From Symbiodinium natans (lineage: Eukaryota > Sar > Dinophyceae > Suessiales > Symbiodiniaceae), in contig CAJNDS010001247.1 of assembly GCA_905221605.1 (NCBI GenBank), positions 576,995 through 640,994 of the forward strand: a DNA stretch of 64,000 nucleotides, written 5' to 3'. Shown piece after piece: positions 52,179 through 61,483 of the stretch; the first letter of the stretch is position 1; each line of letters starts with the position of its first letter. The notes beneath the pieces were generated by a model. The model did not search any database. It was given only the letters and a program-made list of their open reading frames with translations, and was not told the origin of the DNA. The position numbers and the translations under genes are program-made.

Positions 52179-52368
52179 CTTAGACTTGGGATGTTCCCCT
52201 TCTAATTACTAACAGCCTGAATCGGGATTACCGTACCCCCTACTATAACTTCTGTTCAAGACTTTTAGCATGAGGTAGAAGGGGGAACATCCCAAGTCTA
52301 AGGCTTTCATTACCGTACCCCCCTACTATAACTTTTGTTCAAGTAGCATAAGGGGGAACATCCCAACC
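52179..52368. mobile_element. Hairpin element, family B, with duplicated right half
   Basis: 52,179-52,303: CTTAGACTTGGGATGTTCCC is mirrored by GGGAACATCCCAAGTCTAAG, a 20 bp perfect TIR. The interior/right half (ATTACCGTACCCCC, TACTATAACTT, TGTTCAAG, GGGGGAACATCCCAA) then repeats at 52,309-52,368. This gives a one-and-a-half copy structure. Confidence 0.75.
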
Positions 52369-52990
52369 TTAGACCCTGTAAGCCCCAGAACCTTGAGCAG
52401 ACTAGACTAGCCCTAAACCCTAAACCCTAAACCTTGAACCCTAAACCCTAAACGCTAAACCCTGAACCCTAAACCCTGAACCCTAAACCCGAAACCCTAC
52501 AACCTTAAACAGGTTTGGGAGCCGGCCTCCGCACCTCGCGACGCTGGGGCGAAGCGGTGTCTGGAGGCCTTCCAGGAAGTAGGGTTTAGGGTTTAGGGTT
52601 TAGGGTTTAGGGTTTAGGGTTTAGGGTTTAGGGTTCAGGGTTTAGGGCTTAGGGCTTAGGGTTCTTGGTCAGGTTCTTAATCAGGACTTCGGGTTCAGGT
52701 TTGATAGGCCTTTTGCAAGGGCTAAACGCCCCCTAAGCCACTCAACCCTTGCAACCCCAAATTGAGCCCCATGTTCAAATCTGCGCGGCGGCAGCATAAC
52801 TGCCACAATTTTGAGCTAAACCCTAAACCCTAAACTGTATCTAGCTATCTATCTGTCTGTCTGTCTGTCGATCGATCTGTCTACACCTACCTTTATTCTA
52901 TGGCCCAGGGGTGCATGAACTTCATGATTTTCTGCTTCCTTGCAGTTCGCCATTTTTCTACTCCCCACGCACTGCCCCTGCTCCTCTTTC

Positions 52991-53707
52991 TCACTCTTTT
53001 TTGCGGCAGTTCATGCACATGGGTCCTTCTGGGCCTTGCCCATGAACTGCTCCAAACGATGCCTTGCGGCTTGCACCTCGGTACAAACGACACATCATGG
53101 CGACAAGAAAGCATTGCAGCATTTTCCAGGTCCGCTGCCATCTTTCGTTTGGCCGGCAGTTGTGAGTTGATGGACTCCATGGAGGCACGGCACGGCCCTC
53201 CCACCAGTCGTTGCCCCACCAGTCGTTGTTCCATGCTTCTTCTGCTTTGCCTCCAACTCCCTTGGCCTTTCCGCTGCTCTTCGCCATCGCTTTGAGCTTT
53301 GCCACTCCGAGATGGAATTGGCCTTGGTCGGATGCTGGAAGAGAGGCACTCCCACGTTCTGCTGGTGGAGCCACCAGGCATGGATGAGTCCATAATGGCT
53401 GATGCCATGGTAGAACACGGGGATGACGTGCTTGTTGGGGGCATCCGTGTGGAAGATGTCGCCGAACAGCTTTCCGTCCAAAGCATCGTTGAGGGCAACA
53501 ACGAGGATGCTTCGACCGAGGAGCTTGGCTGTGGCCAGGATTGCAGCAGTCTCGTCGCATGCGACAGGCGCAGTCACCCAAGCCCTCGTCCTCGGCAAGT
53601 TCCACAGCTTGCTGGCGCAGGGCTTGCCGCTTGAGAGCTTCGCGGTCAGCCTTGAACCATGGCTCGCCCTGGGGAGTGAAACGCTTGTCGTGGCCTCTGT
53701 TGTTCAT
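52991..53707 (-). pseudogene. Decayed or intron-split protein gene, unknown family
   Basis: Reading on the minus strand, coding-like sequence moves through three frames. (1) 53,707 to about 53,580 begins MNNRGHDKRFTPQGEPWFKA and is rich in Lys, Arg and Gln. (2) About 53,590-53,290 includes DETAAILATAKLLGRSILVV and later VIPVFYHGISHYGLIHAWW. (3) About 53,290-52,991 includes a WNNDWWGNDWWEG repeat and ends CMNCRKKE. The hydrophobic-strand pattern ending in HY in part 2 loosely recalls the second half of OTU-type cysteine proteases; this is only a resemblance. The frame changes may be frameshifts (pseudogene), short introns or sequencing indels. Other overlapping ORFs on both strands are shadows. 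Confidence 0.4.
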
Positions 53708-54555
53708 GTAGCAGACAAGCCCGCCAAAAGCAACTTCGTTTCCCCAACATCCCGAAGAGGGTCATTTCCTGCAGCCGGCCGATGGGACGTCCTCCTTCGT
53801 CTGGATTTCCGTCGCAGATGGGCAGGATCCGTCCGAGTCTGTACAGCGCAAGGACAGCCAGAGCATGAACCCGTCCATTCTCCTCAGCTTCGTTGGCTTC
53901 CTCGTGGACGCTTGCGGATTCCTGGCCAAGCCGAAAATCCGTGCTTCCACGCACGCAAACTCTGAGGGACATTCGTGCCTTGTTGCCCGGGCGCGACTCC
54001 CCTGCCATTTCCACAATTGCCTGAAAACTTGAACGGTCAGAAAAATAGCACACTTCATGATGTCGGAAACCAAAACTGGCAGCACAGACTGCTGTCCTCT
54101 TCCCCACGCAGCTCTTCCATCTTGATGTCCTCCTTGACTGATACATGCGAACAAGCCGAAAACTCGTTGCTTCCATGCGCAGAAACTCATAGTCCAATTC
54201 ACGATGTCGGACAGCATAAACTGGCAGCAAAGACTGCACCTTCGGCACCTTCTTTGGAGGCGAGCAGGAGAAGCCAAGGACGCCGTCCCCGGCTGAAGGT
54301 GGTCTTTGGCAGCACGCAGGACGGCGAGCTCAGACACGGGCACCTTGTTGGAAAGATCGAGGCACAAACGAGGTTGAGAACGAGGCACTTGAACCAGCAG
54401 GCTTCAAGAAAAGAGCGGGGCAAACATCCAACGACAATTGCAGCAAAGCGGTTCCGAACGCATACAACTCTCTTTTGCACGCCAGTCCTGCGACTTGAAA
54501 AGGAAGCCGTGGGCCGAGAATATGCATGAGCAGCAGGGCCTTGGCTGCAGCTCAC
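53646..54555 (-). pseudogene. Possible upstream coding remnant with internal duplication
   Basis: Minus-strand frames of 118-208 codons overlap here without a clear winner. A segment containing GTGCTGCCAGTTT (or TTTGCTGCCAGTTT), then CCGACATC, and later GAGTTT-GTGGAAGC-TTTTCGGCTTG occurs twice (about 54,110-54,240 and 53,915-54,095), with frame-disrupting differences between copies. It could be the 5' part of the gene at 52,991-53,707 or an unrelated relic. No domain recognised. Confidence 0.25.
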
Positions 54556-55429
54556 GCACTCTATCTTAAGTCTAGGCGTCAGTCTTCTTTTTGTAAAAGT
54601 TCTGTTCAGGTCTGCAACCCTGCAAGGAAGGCCTTGCCGCCAACCTTATGGACCTTTCGATGTCATGAGCACTCCGCAGGATCAAAAACAGCTTAAGGCT
54701 TAGGATTTAGGAGTACAATTCCGTTGAAGTGTAAATGTTGACTACACGGTCACAGCACTGAGTCTTCGGCTCACTTCTCGATGCCCCTCTCCATCCTGGC
54801 CAGATAAAACGTTTCTCCACTGTCTCGTGGCCAAGGTTTCCACCCTCGGCCCAGTATTCGAAAGGTTTTATCAACTCTCCGCAGATAGTGCGATTTTTTT
54901 CGTTACTGAGTGCTATACTTTCTCGAAGTCCACAAAACCGTAGCCCTATCAGCCAGGACATACAATTTTGTGCTACTCATCTGAGAGCCAGGAGAACCTT
55001 CCCCGCGCCGCCCTCACGGCTTTCATTCTCCAGACCCTGTCAGAGAACAGTGCAGGCTACTAACGTGTTGCAGAAGCTTCTGAATAGATAACCGGCCTCT
55101 TCCTCATAGCCGTGGGTCTCATCTGCATCGATGACCTCCAGCATAATTTTTCATCTGTCTTGTATTTGTTCTTCAGATCCTTGGGTACTTAGAAGTAGAT
55201 TTATGATTCTCTTCTAGGTATTTTACAACTAGATTCGAAAACATGTAATCATACTTGTAAGTACCCGTGAGTCTTGAACGCTCCAACAAACAGTTTGGCA
55301 CGCGAAACGCCCAACAGAAATTTATCAATATTCATACCATAACACGTTAAATTGAACTCCTCTTTGGGCCTTCTGCGGGGCCGTCTGGGGCGAAAATCTG
55401 GGCCGAGACCTCTCTTGTTTCACGCAGTT

Positions 55430-55970
55430 GGTGTCCATGAACTCAAGAGTTCGCTGCCTGATGCTCATTAGACTGGTCCATGAGCATGCAGAACAAGTCT
55501 GGCAAGTTCATGCACTACATTTCAAAATCAAGGACAAACCCGTGTCTAGCCAGTTCATGCACTACACTTCCAGTCTATGCACTACATGCACTCCCACTGC
55601 GCACTTACAAATGTTGCCCAGTTCGTGCACTTCATGTAGTTGATGTGCATAAACTCTTGCCACTCAACGCCGTGCACGTCTGGCGAATTCATGCATTTGG
55701 CAATTCATCAGTTTATGCATTTGCTGATGCTGCTCCAATTCATATATAATTCGGCATGCGCGGCAGGCTTGTGCAGAGGCGCGGTTCCTGTTTGCTGCCA
55801 TGTGGGCTGGCTTTTGAGTGTTGGCAGTTTATGCCCATAGTCATGCTGCCAGTTCATGGAAAACCACATTCGTTACCTTGAGCCTTTCTTTTCAGTTCAT
55901 GCACAAACAGATCCTTGTCCATGGTTCATAGATAAAACCCAAAGCGAGCACTGGCTGCATGCACCCGGAG
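55430..55970 (+). repeat. Degenerate repeat built on AGTTCATGCAC
   Basis: AGTTCATGCAC is exact at 55,505, 55,552 and 55,894. Close variants are at 55,572, 55,620, 55,687, 55,710, 55,826 and 55,851. Spacings (47, 20, 48, 67, 23, 116, 25, 43) are near multiples of about 23 bp. The exact 11-mer also occurs at 53,008 and, inverted, at 52,911. Confidence 0.6.
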
Positions 55971-56001
55971 TGCATGACCTAGACTCATGGGTTTCCCTAC
56001 T

Positions 56002-56098
56002 CCCCCCCCTCTGTACGACCCAGGTTCCCAATTATTAAGGCTACTTAGGGATAACTATGCTACTTACGGTTATCTAAGGGGGGAACCTGGCGGGGGGG
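56002..56098. mobile_element. Hairpin element, unclassified
   Basis: CCAGGTTCCC (56,020-56,029) is mirrored by GGGAACCTGG (56,081-56,090), extended outward by C-rich and G-rich tracts. Inner arms GGCTACTTAGGGATAA and TTATCTAAG-like. Confidence 0.6.
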
Positions 56099-56394
56099 TG
56101 GGGGTAGTATAGAGGGGGTTAGTAGGGGAAGACATAATAGACCCTAGACCCTACTCCCAAAGATCCCAAAGCGCATAACTCCCTCAACTCCCCATTCAAC
56201 TCCCCGAGCTCCCTAAATCCTGAACTCCCTGAACTCCCTGAACTCCTTCAACTCCTTGAACTCCCAAATTTCCATAAAAACTCCCAAGCTCTCAAGACCT
56301 CCCACGCCCAATAAATCCGAGTGATCCCAACACCCTCAACCCTAAATCCTGAACCCTGAACCCTAAACGCTAAATCCTAAACCCTAAACCCTAA

Positions 56395-56475
56395 ACCCTA
56401 ACACCCTAACACCCTAACACCCTAACACCCCAACACCCTAACACCCTAATACCCTAACACCCTAACACCCTCAAC
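56395..56475 (-). repeat. Variant array, CCCTAACA 8-mer
   Basis: About nine tandem CCCTAACA units following canonical CCCTAAA. Confidence 0.9.
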
Positions 56476-56584
56476 CCCCTAAACCCTAACATCCTCAACC
56501 CTAAACCCTAAATGGCGCCTTCTGGGCTATGAGCTCCCCGAAGCCCTCGAGCTGGGAACCCAGTTCTTGGAGATCCTTCTTAAG

Positions 56585-56905
56585 GGGTTTAGGGTTTAGG
56601 GTTCAGGGTTCTGGGTTCAGGGTTCAGGGTTTAGGGTTTAGGGTTTAGGGTTCAGGGTTCAGGGTTCAGGGTTTCGGGTTTTGGGTTTCGGGTTAAGGGT
56701 TTGGGGTTTAGGGTTTAGGGTTTAGGGTTTAGGGTTTAGGGTTTAGGGTTTAGGGTTTAGGGTGTAGGGTTTAGGGTTTAGGGTTTAGGGTTTGGGGTTT
56801 AAGGTTTAGGGTTTAGGGTTTAGGGTTCAGGGTTCAGGGTTCAGGGTTTAGGTTTCGGGCTGAGGGTTTAGGGTTTAGGGCTGAGGCTTAGGGCTTAGGG
56901 CTTAG
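56585..56905 (+). repeat. TTTAGGG / TTCAGGG array
   Basis: Long mixed array with TTCAGGG runs at both ends, one GTGTAGGG and CTTAGGG units at the right. Confidence 0.95.
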
Positions 56906-57299
56906 GGTGGATGATAACGTATTACCCTACCAGCACCCTGAACCAGAAAAGCCGCACTTCAAACACCCTGGATCCCCCAGCTTCCACATTCCTGACAACT
57001 GCAAAAGATCACCGATTCATGACCTTCATGATCCTAACGTTTAACAAACTCTATGAACCTTTTTGGTTTACATAAGCTGGGTCGGCCAAACACTTTTTTG
57101 TAAAGGGGCTTCTGGGGCACCGAAGCCCTACAAAGGGGAAAGCAGCAAGGGTCTACTCTGGGGTTTAGGGTTTAGGGTTTAGGGTTTAGGGTTTAGGGTT
57201 CTAGCGACTCCCACCACCTGTCCCCCGACCCGGCTCTCCTCTTGCAAGGAGTTGATGCTCTCCTGCAAGGACGTCGGTCCCATCAAAAGTGACTCAGGG

Positions 57300-57500
57300 T
57301 AGGGGGTTTTTGGAGTAGGGGTTTAGGGAGTAGGGGGTTTAGGGTTTAGGGTTTAGGGTTTAGGGTTTAGGGTTTAGGGGTTAGGGGTTAGGGGTTAGGG
57401 GTTAGGGGTTTGGGGTTAGGGGTTAGGGGTTAGGGTTTGGGGTTTGGGGTTTGGGGTTTGGGGTTTGGGGTTTGGGGCTTGGGGCTTAGGGTAGGGTTAG
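57300..57500 (+). repeat. TTTAGGG, TTAGGGG and TTTGGGG blocks
   Basis: About five TTTAGGG, about eight TTAGGGG and about seven TTTGGGG units in successive blocks. Confidence 0.93.
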
Positions 57501-58239
57501 GGAGGATTTAAGGCTTTAACTTCCGAGGTTTACAGGGCTTTGTGGCGTTAAGGGTTGTGAGTTGAAGTTTCGTAGTTCTTTGCACGATGTAGGTCCCAAA
57601 GCCCCAAACATAAGAACGAAAACCTGAAACCTGAAACCTAAACTCATGGGTTCCCCTAAACCCTACACCCTAGACCCTAAACCCTACCTAAACCCTAAAA
57701 CTGCTCCCAATAGGTTCCCCCCCAAAAATCAGGCGATTTAGGTGCCAATTCAGGTGGTTTTACAGGGGAAACTAGGGGGGGAAGTATCCCTAAACTACCC
57801 TAAACCCTAAGCCCTAAGCCCTAAACCCTAAATCCTAAATGCGGGCAGTAGAGACCGGGGGGGGGGTAGTAGGGACACCCATGAGACTCTCCTGCAATGC
57901 TGGTCCGGTAGACGCCGGCGTGTCGTCGAGGACGAGGACCTGCTGACAGCAGCGCAGGGATTGGCGTTGAGGGTTTAAGGTTCACAGGTTTGGGGTTTAG
58001 GGTTGCGGGTTTAGGGCTGCTTAGGGTTTCATATTTGGGTTTGGGGTGTAGCACGGGTCGGCTGAACGCAATAGTGCGAAGACATGCCCACCCCAAGGCC
58101 ACCCAATCACAACTCACTGCGAACCCAAACCGAAGCCAGCCCAAGCCAAGCCAACCGTTCACAACTCACACATCGAACACTTCAGAGGACACTTCGGTCG
58201 GAAGACTGAGAGTGCTTGGGACATGTGCGAGCGGCTAAG

Positions 58240-58500
58240 GACCACCCCCCCCCCCCCCTCTCAGGTTTTTGCGGAGGGACGGTCTGGGCCGAAGCGCCCT
58301 CTCGGTTTGTGCGAAGGGCGGTCTGGGCCGAAGGGCCTCCTCGCAGTTGCCGATTGGGGGCCACTTGGGAGGCCATAAGGCAAAGGATAAGGTTGCAGCT
58401 TGCTCATAAGGCAAAGGATACCCTTTCTTCTAGTTGCTGCGAAGGGAACGGTCTGGGTTCAAGGGCCGTGAAGAGGTTGTAGCCTGGGTCTCACTTGGGG
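58240..58500 (+). repeat. ~50 bp tandem repeat inside the fold-back-like element
   Basis: GACGGTCTGGGCCGAAGCGC / GGCGGTCTGGGCCGAAGGGC / AACGGTCTGGGTTCAAGGGC, each preceded by GCGAAGG or GCGGAGG, with CTCCTCG-like ends. A 15-base C run is at about 58,243-58,257. Confidence 0.7.
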
Positions 58501-58544
58501 CCAAGACAAAGGATCTGGGTCGAAGCTCAGGGTTTCTTGGCAGG

Positions 58545-58830
58545 CGGTTTTTTCAAGAGGTTCGGAAGACCGGCTTCCTCCTGGAAGGGTTGTGAGCCCC
58601 CCTGCTTCTGGAAGGGGTTAAAGGCCCCCCTGCTTCTGGAAGGGTTTAAGGCTTCCCAGAGGGTTTGAAGACTCCGCTGCTTACTGGGGGTTCAAGGCCC
58701 CGCTGCTTTCCGGCTATTTAGTGGGGGAGGGTTTAAGCAACCCCGCTTACTAGGAGGGTTTAAGGTCCCCGGGCTACTGGAAGGGTTTAAGGCCCCCCAA
58801 CTGTGAGGTTCTAAGGTTCCCGCCTATTCC
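58545..58830 (+). repeat. ~37 bp degenerate tandem repeat inside the fold-back-like element
   Basis: About eight units of the type TGGAAGGGTTTAAGGCCCCC followed by CTGCTTC or CGCTTACT. Confidence 0.75.
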
Positions 58831-59009
58831 TACCCTAAACCCTGAATCCCTAAACCCGAACCCTAGCCCCGAAACTCTAAACCCAAGACCACGGCAGGCT
58901 CTGCTAGGCTGCAGAGCCTGCAGGCACACACACTCCTGAAAGGTTCGCATAGCTAGAGTCGCCTAGATCGCTCAGATATTATACAGTACCAGAGGGGGAT
59001 CCTTTCAAT

Positions 59010-59420
59010 TCCTGGCAAACCTCTGGCCCTGACCCTGGCCCCTGGCACTGGCCCTGGCCATGGGCCGTGCCGGCCCCCTCCTGGCTGGACCCTGGCCTGG
59101 CCCTGCCTCGCCTGACCCTAGCCCTGGCCGTTTTACCTGGCCCTTGGCCCCTTGCCATGGCGGGTGGGCCAGCTGGCCCTGCGGCCCTGGCTGGCCCGCC
59201 CCCTGACCCTCCTGAGCTGGCCCCTGCTCGCCCTCCTGCGGCCCTGCTGGCCCTCTGCTGGCTGGCCCTGCTGGCCCTGCTGCTCTCTGGCCCTCCTAGC
59301 CCTGCTGCCCCAGGAGGGCGACCAGGGCCAGCAGGAGCCAGCAGGGCCAGCAGGAGCGCCAGCAGGGCCACAGCGGCCAGAGAGAGGCCAGCAGGGCCAG
59401 CAGGAGGGCCAGTCCGAAGT
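59010..59420. repeat. GGCCCTGGC low-complexity inverted tract
   Basis: Many CTGGCCCTG words on the left half are opposed by CAGGGCCAG words on the right half, centred near 59,300, so the tract can fold. The 100-223 codon Ala/Pro/Gly/Leu-rich ORFs on both strands translate this tract and are not credible genes. Confidence 0.8.
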
Positions 59421-59751
59421 CCAAGGGACACCCTTGGCACCCAGGCAGTGCTCGAAATGCTGATTTCTGGCCCCAGATTGATCCCGACTTCTAGCGTCCC
59501 AATCAGCCACTGTTCCCAAGTGACCCCCCAGAAATCGCCAACAGCTCGCCTCAAGTTCGCAAGTGTTCAGACTCGCACATATCCCAAGCTTCGCAGTGTT
59601 TTATTTAGGTGCTCTGAATGTTCGATTGTGAGATTTGAATGGCTGGCTTGGCTTTGGCTGGCTCCGGTTTGGTTTCGTGATGAGTATTGTTGGGTGGCCT
59701 CGGGGTGGGCATGTCTTCACACTTTTGCGTTCAGCTGACCAATGCTACACC

Positions 59752-60198
59752 CTAAACCCTAAACCCTAACCCCTAAACCCTCAAAACCCTCACCCCCTAA
59801 GCCTAAGCCCAAACCCTAAATCCCTAAACCCTAAACCCTAAACCCCTAAACCCTATACCCTAAACCCTAAACCTAACCCAAAACCCTAAACATAAACCCC
59901 AAGCCAAACCCCAATCCTAACCCCCTAACCTAACCCTAACCCTAAACCCTAAACCCCAAACCCTAAACCCCAACCTAACCCTAAACCTAAAACCCTAGCC
60001 CTAAACACTAAACCTAAACCTTCCAAAAGCAAGCCTCCAGCAGGCGGGGTCGACCTCGGCAGAGGAAGAGGCGCCTCGACTGGAAGCTGCGGAACGGTCC
60101 AGGGTTTAGGGTTTAGGGTGTAAGGGTTAAGGGTTAAGGGTTTAGGGTTAGGGTGTAGGGTTAAGGGTTAAGGGTTTAGGGTTTAGGTTTAGGGTTTT
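59752..60198. repeat. Degenerate CCCTAAA tract, spacer, short TTTAGGG tract
   Basis: 59,752-60,030 is an eroded CCCTAAA array with many one-base slips. 60,030-60,100 is a GC-rich spacer. 60,101-60,198 is TTTAGGG mixed with a repeated TGTAGGGTTAAGGGTTAAGG block. Confidence 0.9.
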
Positions 60199-60205
60199 CA
60201 GAAAA

Positions 60206-60226
60206 GGACGCCGTGGAGGCCTTTGT
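60206..60226 (+). repeat. Possible relic of the KDZ-like transposon end
   Basis: GGACGCCGTGGAGGCCTTTG resembles the transposon TIR GGACGCTGTGGACGCTTGT and likewise directly follows telomere-like repeats. Short and imperfect, so chance cannot be excluded. Confidence 0.3.
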
Positions 60227-60600
60227 TTGTGGGTTCAAGAAAACATAGGTTTTTCAGCAGCTACATGGAGTATGCTTTCGGAATAGGAAGACATCGAGTT
60301 CAGGGAGTACTTGTCTATGGAATATGTCTGGGATGTACGACTCGACATATTTGGAACTAACGTGGCAATAGGAGGACAGTTCCCGCTGGCCTCATTGGGG
60401 AGGGGGGGGGGGGCAAAAAAAAATTCAGGACAACTTAAAAAAAATTACCCACACCCCCCCCCCCCCCCCCCCACGCCCCGGCCCCCCCCCCCCCCGCCCC
60501 CCGCCCGCCCCTTGCAGAGCATGAAGCCGAACTTGAAAGCCACACGGCCCATCCCCTCTCTCTTAGCCTCATCCTCTATCTAATTCCCATTGATTTGCCT
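60227..60600. other. Unique spacer with G and C homopolymer tracts
   Basis: 60,227-60,395 is unremarkable unique sequence. 60,400-60,515 has a G run, two A runs and a long C-rich tract. The proline-rich 90-codon ORF reflects the C tract. Confidence 0.6.
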
Positions 60601-60649
60601 TTAACAAATTAAGTGTGAAGGGGCCTGGATGTTTCCTTTAAGGAGTTTA

Positions 60650-61483
60650 TGTTTAGAAAATACGGCTGGTGGGTGGGGGTCGATCTGCGGCACAGCCGCG
60701 GCCACCACCACTCTTCCCCTTCCAGCATCTCAACAGCGTCATCGGCCCCCTCTGCGGAAGGTTCCAGAGGGGGAATCAGAAGTGCAGCCAAGACACTGGG
60801 GAAAAAAAGAATAACAAGGGCACAGGAGAGGGCCAAGGTGGAAGAGGGGGCCAAGACCCGAAAGGAGCTGACGAGGGGGGAGCGGGGCCCGCAATTGGCT
60901 CAAGTCCCACGTTGGAGTCCCAAAACAGTAGTTTGGGGCCAAGAAAAGCCAAGAAAAGGCGCAAAGGGAGGACGGGAGGGCCAGGCGGCAGTGCCCTGGA
61001 GAAAAAAAGGGGGGGGGTCTGCGAAGCAGCAAAAAGGGAGGGAGCCAGGGTCGGAGGCCCGTAAAGAGAGACAAGAACCTGGCAGGCGTGCAACTTTTAT
61101 GCTACACGGGGGCCGGCAGCAGAATGTCCAAGGTTTAGGGCTTCCTGCCAGGCTCTTCTGGGCAACCGGCCGCACCTGCAGCAGGAGGTTGTAGAAATCC
61201 TCCTGCTGCCAGTCCCCGTCCTCTTCTAGAATCAGCTGGATCGCTTGGCGGTGGCGAGCTTGTGTCTGCATGGCCGGCGTGACCGCCTCCTCAGCGAACA
61301 AATCCGAGGAGGAGCTCGTGGACACGAGGACGCCTCGTTCAGGGCGTGGATGCTCGCCAGTGGAGGCCTTCTGTGAGCGTCCTTTTCGTTGTACAGGTCG
61401 TGCTTGGCAGAGGCCATGGCTTCCAGCTCCTCGTGATGCATGCGCTTTGCCAGGGTCAGGGTCATGAGGTGTTTAGAAAATAC
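60650..61483. mobile_element. ~806 bp insertion bounded by a 14 bp direct repeat
   Basis: TGTTTAGAAAATAC is present at 60,650-60,663 and again at 61,470-61,483. The flanking bases belong to the ~250 bp tandem repeat, so the repeats look like a target-site duplication around 60,664-61,469. No TIR and no poly-A or poly-T tail were seen at the boundaries, which leaves the mechanism open (endonuclease-mediated retroposition with lost tail, or another staggered-cut insertion). Confidence 0.65.
60900..61465 (-). pseudogene. Frameshifted coding fragment within the insertion
   Basis: Minus strand, starting three bases inside the right boundary: MTLTLAKRMHHEELEAMASA continues coding-like to about 61,335. 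After a frame change the sequence continues STSSSSDLFAEEAVTPAMQT, QARHRQAIQLILEEDGDWQQ, EDFYNLLLQVRPVAQ to about 61,145. Charged, Gln-rich and plausibly helical, but not a family I recognise. Beyond 61,140 it runs into an AAACCTTGG telomere-like word and then low-complexity sequence. Lys/Gly-rich plus-strand ORFs of up to 181 codons over 60,649-61,194 are probably shadows or low complexity. Confidence 0.4.

Larger units (their letters stand above)
48147..52880. repeat. Mosaic of telomere-like arrays and hairpins, part 6
   Basis: Arrays not listed separately include 48,465-48,555, 49,370-49,550, 49,627-49,760, 51,515-51,567, 51,625-51,712, 52,400-52,515 and 52,580-52,665. The spacer at 48,580-48,780 has a minus frame that looks weakly coding. 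The spacer at 49,850-50,155 is open on both strands (minus residues include AFLRRAQRIYKMGKKAADVM). Neither can be assigned. A TCTG tetranucleotide run lies at 52,845-52,885. Confidence 0.85.
52880..56000. other. Longest array-free block
   Basis: About 3.1 kb with no telomere-like array and higher coding-like complexity. It contains the decayed minus-strand frames described separately, a diverged internal duplication (53,930-54,240), unremarkable sequence at 54,560-55,400, and a stretch with repeated AGTTCATGCA-like words (55,430-55,970). It looks like a segment of ordinary genomic, formerly genic, DNA inside the mosaic. Confidence 0.6.
56150..58044. repeat. Mosaic of telomere-like arrays, part 7
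   Basis: Starts with a CTCCCTGAA-type degenerate repeat (56,170-56,290), then CCCTAACA (56,395-56,475) and TTTAGGG/TTCAGGG (56,585-56,905) arrays. A unique spacer (56,910-57,160) and further arrays follow, with a small hairpin-like stretch at 57,700-57,785 (AGGTTCCCCCCC against GGGGAAACTAGGGGGGG). No gene recognised. Confidence 0.85.
58045..59751. mobile_element. Fold-back-like element with ~185 bp terminal inverted repeats
   Basis: The left arm (58,045-58,232) and right arm (59,571-59,751, inverted) align along their length. Both begin GGTGTAGCA, continue GTGAAGACATGCCCACCCC (left GCGAAGACATGCCCACCCC), GGCCACCCAA, CCAAACCG-AGCCAGCC, AAGCCAAGCCA, ATCGAACA, TTCAGAG, and end near GCTTGGGA-ATGTGCGA. 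The interior is ~1.3 kb of tandem and low-complexity repeats with no transposase, so the element is non-autonomous. A solo copy of the end is at 26,212-26,345. Telomere-like sequence lies just outside both ends. Long TIRs with internal tandem repeats resemble fold-back elements; the superfamily is unknown. Confidence 0.75.

Noticed and set aside
58979-59738. Overlapping 191- and 223-codon ORFs on opposite strands
   Set aside because: Both translate a GGCCCTGGC/CAGGGCCAG low-complexity tract inside the fold-back-like element; Ala/Pro/Gly/Leu-rich with no domain and equally open on both strands.
60895-60904. TTGGCTCAAG, identical to the 3' end of the dinoflagellate spliced leader
   Set aside because: Only ten bases match; upstream bases diverge from the leader and the position fits no gene boundary. 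A chance match is likely.
60649-61194. 181-codon Lys/Gly/Arg-rich plus-strand ORF
   Set aside because: Overlaps a purine-rich stretch open in several frames. The minus-strand fragment has the better amino-acid composition, so this is treated as a shadow.
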